A stretch of 64,000 nucleotides of DNA from Alphaproteobacteria bacterium LSUCC0684 (lineage in GTDB: Bacteria > Pseudomonadota > Alphaproteobacteria > Puniceispirillales > UBA1172): positions 1,202,638-1,266,637 of the forward strand of contig CP166130.1 of assembly GCA_041228335.1 (NCBI GenBank), read 5' to 3'. The translations under genes were made by a program, and so were the position numbers. The notes under the pieces are model-generated. The model had not been told where the DNA came from. It did no database searches and saw nothing but the letters and a program-made list of their open reading frames with translations. The first letter of the stretch is position 1, and each line of letters opens with the position of its first letter. This document shows positions 60,225 through 64,000 of this stretch, one piece after another.

Positions 60225-61124
60225 ATGATCCACGCCCTCCTGAAGAGAGAACTGAGCAAGAAGACCGCGATGATCACTGTTCTTCTGGGCTCCTCGATCT
60301 GGGGGTTTCTGTGGATGCCGCTTCGGGCGATCGAAGCCGCCGGCATGGGCGGGATCTGGGCCAGTCTCTATTACACGATCATGCCCATCCCCATTCTCGG
60401 GGTGATCTATGGGCCGGTTCTGTTGCGGGACCGCCGGCATTGGCGTGTCTACTTCATTGCCGGCGGGGCCATCGGTGCCGGGTTCATGCTCTATATCATC
60501 GGGCTGATCGTCGGCTCGGTGACCAAGACGACGCTGATCTTCTACCTCACCCCTGTCTGGTCAACCTTGATGGGGATGGCCTTTCTTGGTGAGAAAAACC
60601 GCCCTGTTCTGTGGCTGGGCAATGCGCTCGGGCTCACGGGCTGCGCCATGATCATGGGGATTTCGCCAGGCTCGCTGAGTATCGAGCCCGTGGACCTGCT
60701 CGGGCTGGTGGCGGGGGTGCTGTGGTCTGTCGGTACGGTGGCGATCCGCCGCTACCCCGAAGCCGATATCGGCGGCATCACGCTGATGCAGTATATTCTG
60801 GGCTCTGTCGTGGCGGTGCTCGGCATCATTGCCGTGGGCGAAGCTACGCCGTCCGTTGACGTGCTCTTGCGGGCAACACCGGTCGCGTTTATCGCATCGA
60901 CGGTGGTGTTCATGCCGGTCTTTCTTCTGATCTGCCGGATTGCCCAATATGTTTCGCCTGCGATCATCGGTATCCTGATGTTGTCCGAGGTCTTCTTTGC
61001 CATTCTGACGGCGTATCTGCTGCTGGATGAACCCATGATCTTCAGCCAGTGGATCGGCGCCGGCCTGATCATCCTGACCGCGTTGCTGGTGACGATGGCG
61101 GAAGCCAGAGACAACGACGCCTAA
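60225..61124 (+). CDS. EamA/DMT family transporter
   Basis: A 299-residue ten-helix exporter of the drug/metabolite superfamily. The first helix is MITVLLGSSIWGFLWMPL, and the second repeat starts DLLGLVAGVLWSVGTVAIRR; the final SEVFFAILTAYLLLDEPMIF is the family hallmark. It is probably cotranscribed with the methyltransferase and converges on the permease gene, sharing a TAA/TAG overlap at 61121-61124. Confidence 0.88.
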   Translation: MIHALLKRELSKKTAMITVLLGSSIWGFLWMPLRAIEAAGMGGIWASLYYTIMPIPILGVIYGPVLLRDRRHWRVYFIAGGAIGAGFMLYIIGLIVGSVTKTTLIFYLTPVWSTLMGMAFLGEKNRPVLWLGNALGLTGCAMIMGISPGSLSIEPVDLLGLVAGVLWSVGTVAIRRYPEADIGGITLMQYILGSVVAVLGIIAVGEATPSVDVLLRATPVAFIASTVVFMPVFLLICRIAQYVSPAIIGILMLSEVFFAILTAYLLLDEPMIFSQWIGAGLIILTALLVTMAEARDNDA

Positions 61125-63175
61125 AGATCGCTTTTGGCGCCAAGTTCAACCGCCCATCCGCGCAGGATCCTGTCCGCGATGATGGCGATAAAGGCCATGG
61201 AAAGCCCCGCCGTCATGCCGAGGCCCGTATTCGCATCACGGAGGCCGATATTCACCTGCTCGGCAAGCCCCCTCGCCCCGACCAGCACGGCGATGATCAG
61301 CATCGCAAGGGCGAAAAGCACCGTCTGGTTCAGGCCCAAAAGGATGCTTGGCCGTGCCACGGGAAGTTCGATGAAGAGAAGTTTCTGAAGCCGTGAGCAT
61401 CCTTGCGCGGTTGCAGCCTCAATCAGGGTGGCGGGAACGTTCCTCAGCCCGTGTTCGGTATAGCGGATCAGCGGCACGATCGCATAAAGAACGATTGCCA
61501 CCAGCGCCGAGAACTCATTGATCTGGAAAAGCGCTACCGCCGGAATGAGGAAGATATAAAGCGGGATCGACTGCAGGGTGTCGTTGATCGGCTGCATGAT
61601 GCGCGACACCGTATCTGATTTTGCCGCCCAGACCCCGAGAAGGCAGCCGACAACAAGACAGACAAGCACCGCCGCCGAACAGAGATAGACCGAATAGAGC
61701 GCATCCTGCCAGTGACCGGCCCAGGTGATGAAAAGCATCATCAGGACAGAAGAAATTGCAAACTTCCAGCCCGCGAAACGCCAGCTGAGCCAGGCGACGG
61801 TGGGCACCACCACCCACCAGGGCAGAAAGGTGAACCCGCGATAGAGAACAAGACCGGTCGCGGCGATCAGCACCGCCGAGGCGATACGCTGGCGGGTGAA
61901 GAGATAAAGGCTGAGGAGGCCAACACAACCGAGATAGAGAAACTTCATCATCGGGGTGAAATCAACCCCCCACGTAAAGGGAAGGATAGCCTGGGTAAGA
62001 CCGATGCGCATGGGAAGAAGCACGTAGACAAGGGCGGTGTTCTTGATCCGGTCAAGCGCCATCCCGTATTCGCGGATGAACCCGTTGAGGCTTGAATTTA
62101 TTCCCGCCTCCGCCTCGCGAAGCGACATGGCCGTATTGACCGCAAGAGTATCGAGATTTTCGGCAAAAACGACACCAAGCGCCCCTGCACCAATGACCAG
62201 CGCAAGATCACCAAGGGTGAGCTGACGCCGGTGTCCGGGGGCGGAGGGCTCGGCCGCCGCCCTTGTCAGCCGGTCAATCACCACCGCCAGCAACACGATG
62301 ACTATCCCTGCCCCGAGCGCTTCACCAAAACGGGCAGATCCCTTGTTGGTGGCGACCAGCACTTCGCGGCCGATATCATCAAACCCGCCGATAACCGCGG
62401 CAATGATCACCATGGAAAGGGTGGCAAGAACCGTCTGGTTGACGCCGACGAGGATCTGCTGTTTGGCGTGGGGAAGTTCGATGGAATGGAACCGCTGCCA
62501 GGCGGACGCGCCGGAAATATCGGCAACCTCACGCAATTCCAGCGGCACCTGACGCAGCCCGAGCATCACGTTTCTTGTAATCGGCGGGGCGGCATAGATC
62601 ATGCTGGCCAGCACGCCGGGCACCGGACCGAAGCCGAAAAGCACCACCAGCGGGGCAAGATAGGCAAAGGTGGGGATGGTCTGCATCAGATCAAGGGCGG
62701 GCTGAAGCACCAGATTGGCGCGGCGAGATTTCGCCCCAAGCACGCCAAGCCCGAAGCCAAAGATAAGGGCAAGCGGCACCGATACCCCGACCATGGCCAG
62801 CGTGTTCATGGATTTGAACCAGTGCCCCGAGAGGGCCATGTAGAGGACGGCCAGGGCCGAAAACGCGCCCAGCGTCGGGGATTTCAGCCTCAAACCCAGC
62901 ACCCCGCAGGCCACAACGAGGGCAAGCCAGGGGACGGCGTGAAGCCAGGACTGAAGCCCGCGGACCGACGCATCGACAAGTCCGGCCACAAAGCGCAGCC
63001 CGGGTTTGAAGACATCGACAAAAAGCGAAATACCCCGGTTGATCGCATCGGCCAGCGTTTCCGCCCCGGGAACAGGTGCAAGAGAGAGGAGCGGCAGCGT
63101 TTCGGGCAGAAGAATGGCCAGGGCCGCAAGCATTGTTGCCGCCATGGCAAGAAGCAGTTTCCGATCGGCAATCAT
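61121..63175 (-). CDS. proW: Glycine betaine/proline-type ABC permease, duplicated fusion
   Basis: A 684-residue protein containing two ProW-like permease domains in tandem. The first (about residues 90-310) has TIPTFAYLAPLVVLFGFG and LRQVPLELREVADISGAS; the second (about 440-675) has TLQSIPLYIFLIPAVALFQ and LRNVPATLIEAATAQGCS. Each carries a full binding-protein-dependent transport signature, so one chain supplies both halves of the pore. AAAGGAGG lies upstream of ATG 63175. The ATPase gene precedes it. The binding protein is not in the window. Compatible-solute uptake is likely, given the family. Confidence 0.88.
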   Translation of the reverse strand: MIADRKLLLAMAATMLAALAILLPETLPLLSLAPVPGAETLADAINRGISLFVDVFKPGLRFVAGLVDASVRGLQSWLHAVPWLALVVACGVLGLRLKSPTLGAFSALAVLYMALSGHWFKSMNTLAMVGVSVPLALIFGFGLGVLGAKSRRANLVLQPALDLMQTIPTFAYLAPLVVLFGFGPVPGVLASMIYAAPPITRNVMLGLRQVPLELREVADISGASAWQRFHSIELPHAKQQILVGVNQTVLATLSMVIIAAVIGGFDDIGREVLVATNKGSARFGEALGAGIVIVLLAVVIDRLTRAAAEPSAPGHRRQLTLGDLALVIGAGALGVVFAENLDTLAVNTAMSLREAEAGINSSLNGFIREYGMALDRIKNTALVYVLLPMRIGLTQAILPFTWGVDFTPMMKFLYLGCVGLLSLYLFTRQRIASAVLIAATGLVLYRGFTFLPWWVVVPTVAWLSWRFAGWKFAISSVLMMLFITWAGHWQDALYSVYLCSAAVLVCLVVGCLLGVWAAKSDTVSRIMQPINDTLQSIPLYIFLIPAVALFQINEFSALVAIVLYAIVPLIRYTEHGLRNVPATLIEAATAQGCSRLQKLLFIELPVARPSILLGLNQTVLFALAMLIIAVLVGARGLAEQVNIGLRDANTGLGMTAGLSMAFIAIIADRILRGWAVELGAKSDL

Positions 63176-63191
63176 TGGACACCCGCCTCCT

Positions 63192-64000
63192 TTACTGGTT
63201 GGCCGCAACGGTGGCGAGAATGTCAGCGCGCATGACCTTGCCGATGGTCTGGCCTTTTTCATCGCAAACCTTGATCCGGTCCCCGCCATCACCCATCGCC
63301 AGCATGGCCTCTTCAAGCGAGGCGGTCATGGGCAGGGCAAGGTCAGTCCTGATGCGCGAAGCCGGGGTCATGATATCCTTTAGCTTCAGGACCTGCAGGC
63401 GCGGCACATCACGCACGAACGACCGAACGTAATCATCTGCCGGATGAAGCAGAAGCGAGGCGGCGCTGCCCTGCTGAATGATCCTTCCATCGCGCATGAT
63501 GGCGATCCGGTCTGCAAGACGGACGGCTTCGGCAAAATCATGGGTGATGAAGATGATGGATTTGCGCAGACTGGCCTGAAGATCAAGGAGTTCATCCTGA
63601 AGCTGCCGCCGGATCAACGGGTCAAGCGCGCTGAACGGCTCATCAAGAAGCCAGAGTTCAGGATCAACCGCCAGCGAACGGGCAATGCCGATCCGCTGCT
63701 GCTGGCCGCCGGAAAGCTCATTCGGGAAGGCATCGCCGCGACCTTCAAGACCCACCAGTTCAAGCATTTCCCGTGCCTTGGCGTCGCGGGTGGATTGATC
63801 CTCCCCGCGAACCTTCAGGGGGAAAGCGATATTCTGCAGGGCCGTGAAATGGGGCACCAGCCCGAAATGCTGAAACACCATGCCCATTTTCCGGCGGCGG
63901 ATATCCCGCAACGCCTCTTCACCCATGGCAACAAGATCCGCACCATCAAAGAGAACCTCCCCGATCGTGGGGCGCTGCAATTGGGCGATACTGCGCAGAA
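63192..64000 (-). CDS. proV: Glycine betaine/proline-type ABC ATPase, C-terminal part
   Basis: The visible 268 codons lack the Walker A region, which lies beyond the right edge. Present are the Q-loop VFQHFGLVPHFTALQNI, signature [10 protein letters not shown], Walker B LWLLDEP, switch ITHDFAEAVRLAD, and a C-terminal CBS-type regulatory segment (DIMTPASRIRTD to VMRADILATV). In OpuA/ProV the CBS module senses ionic strength. The permease gene follows 16 bases downstream. Confidence 0.9.
   Translation of the reverse strand, partial: LRSIAQLQRPTIGEVLFDGADLVAMGEEALRDIRRRKMGMVFQHFGLVPHFTALQNIAFPLKVRGEDQSTRDAKAREMLELVGLEGRGDAFPNELSGGQQQRIGIARSLAVDPELWLLDEPFSALDPLIRRQLQDELLDLQASLRKSIIFITHDFAEAVRLADRIAIMRDGRIIQQGSAASLLLHPADDYVRSFVRDVPRLQVLKLKDIMTPASRIRTDLALPMTASLEEAMLAMGDGGDRIKVCDEKGQTIGKVMRADILATVAANQ

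Noticed and set aside
62231-63235. A 334-codon + strand frame opposite the fused permease
   Set aside because: Low-complexity Gly/His/Lys/Asp composition; the minus strand encodes clear membrane segments and permease signatures.

Overview
The window looks like a chromosomal segment of a marine-type alphaproteobacterium. The gene order dgt-argS-SPOR-scpA-scpB-tatABC-serS and pcm-tolC-popZ-valS is typical of that class. The diet genes (non-pyrrolysine MttB homologue, betaine/proline and general amino acid ABC uptake) recall SAR116-like or roseobacter-like bacterioplankton; that narrower placement is inference. Host DNA is GC-rich. The stretch from about 29.7 to 44.7 kb is visibly AT-richer and foreign.

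Layout. 1-8.4 kb (- strand): a compact housekeeping run with Sec-independent export (tatABC), chromosome segregation (scpAB), argS, a dNTP hydrolase and an orphan ABC ATPase. 8.4-13.4 kb: two paralogous secreted ankyrin-repeat genes flank erpA-xthA. Each has the same CtrA-like box (TTAA-N7-TTAA) with a GCTA element at identical spacing; one copy carries an in-frame stop. 13.5-20.7 kb (- strand): pcm-tolC-popZ-valS-ilvD, where the PopZ homologue ends in a histone-H1-like tail. tRNA-Cys follows. 21-29.6 kb: MttB/PrpD catabolic pair, two exporters, then a FAD-domain/SelD fusion with mnmH, which together would make 2-selenouridine in tRNA.

29.7-44.7 kb: a mosaic island in the 3' end of tRNA-Asn. 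It holds a tyrosine recombinase, a Rieske oxygenase, an AhpD-like protein, an AlpA-like regulator, a primase-polymerase, a RepA-like ATPase with an iteron-like array split by an IS3 element, decayed genes, two TPR/O-GlcNAc-transferase-like proteins, an IS1595 element and a FkbM methyltransferase. Four copies of the tRNA 3' end mark it: attL, an inverted attP-like junction, attR and an extra copy. Inverted repeats of about 255 bp enclose 7.7 kb, so parts of the island may invert.

44.7-64 kb: host metabolism with gcdH, cysK, a sulfurtransferase, the aapJQMP amino acid transporter, metC, a tartrate/malate dehydrogenase, Tas-like and quinone oxidoreductases, and a betaine-type ABC transporter with a double permease that runs off the right edge. 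Sulfur amino acid metabolism (cysK, sulfurtransferase, metC) and uptake of organic nitrogen recur as themes.
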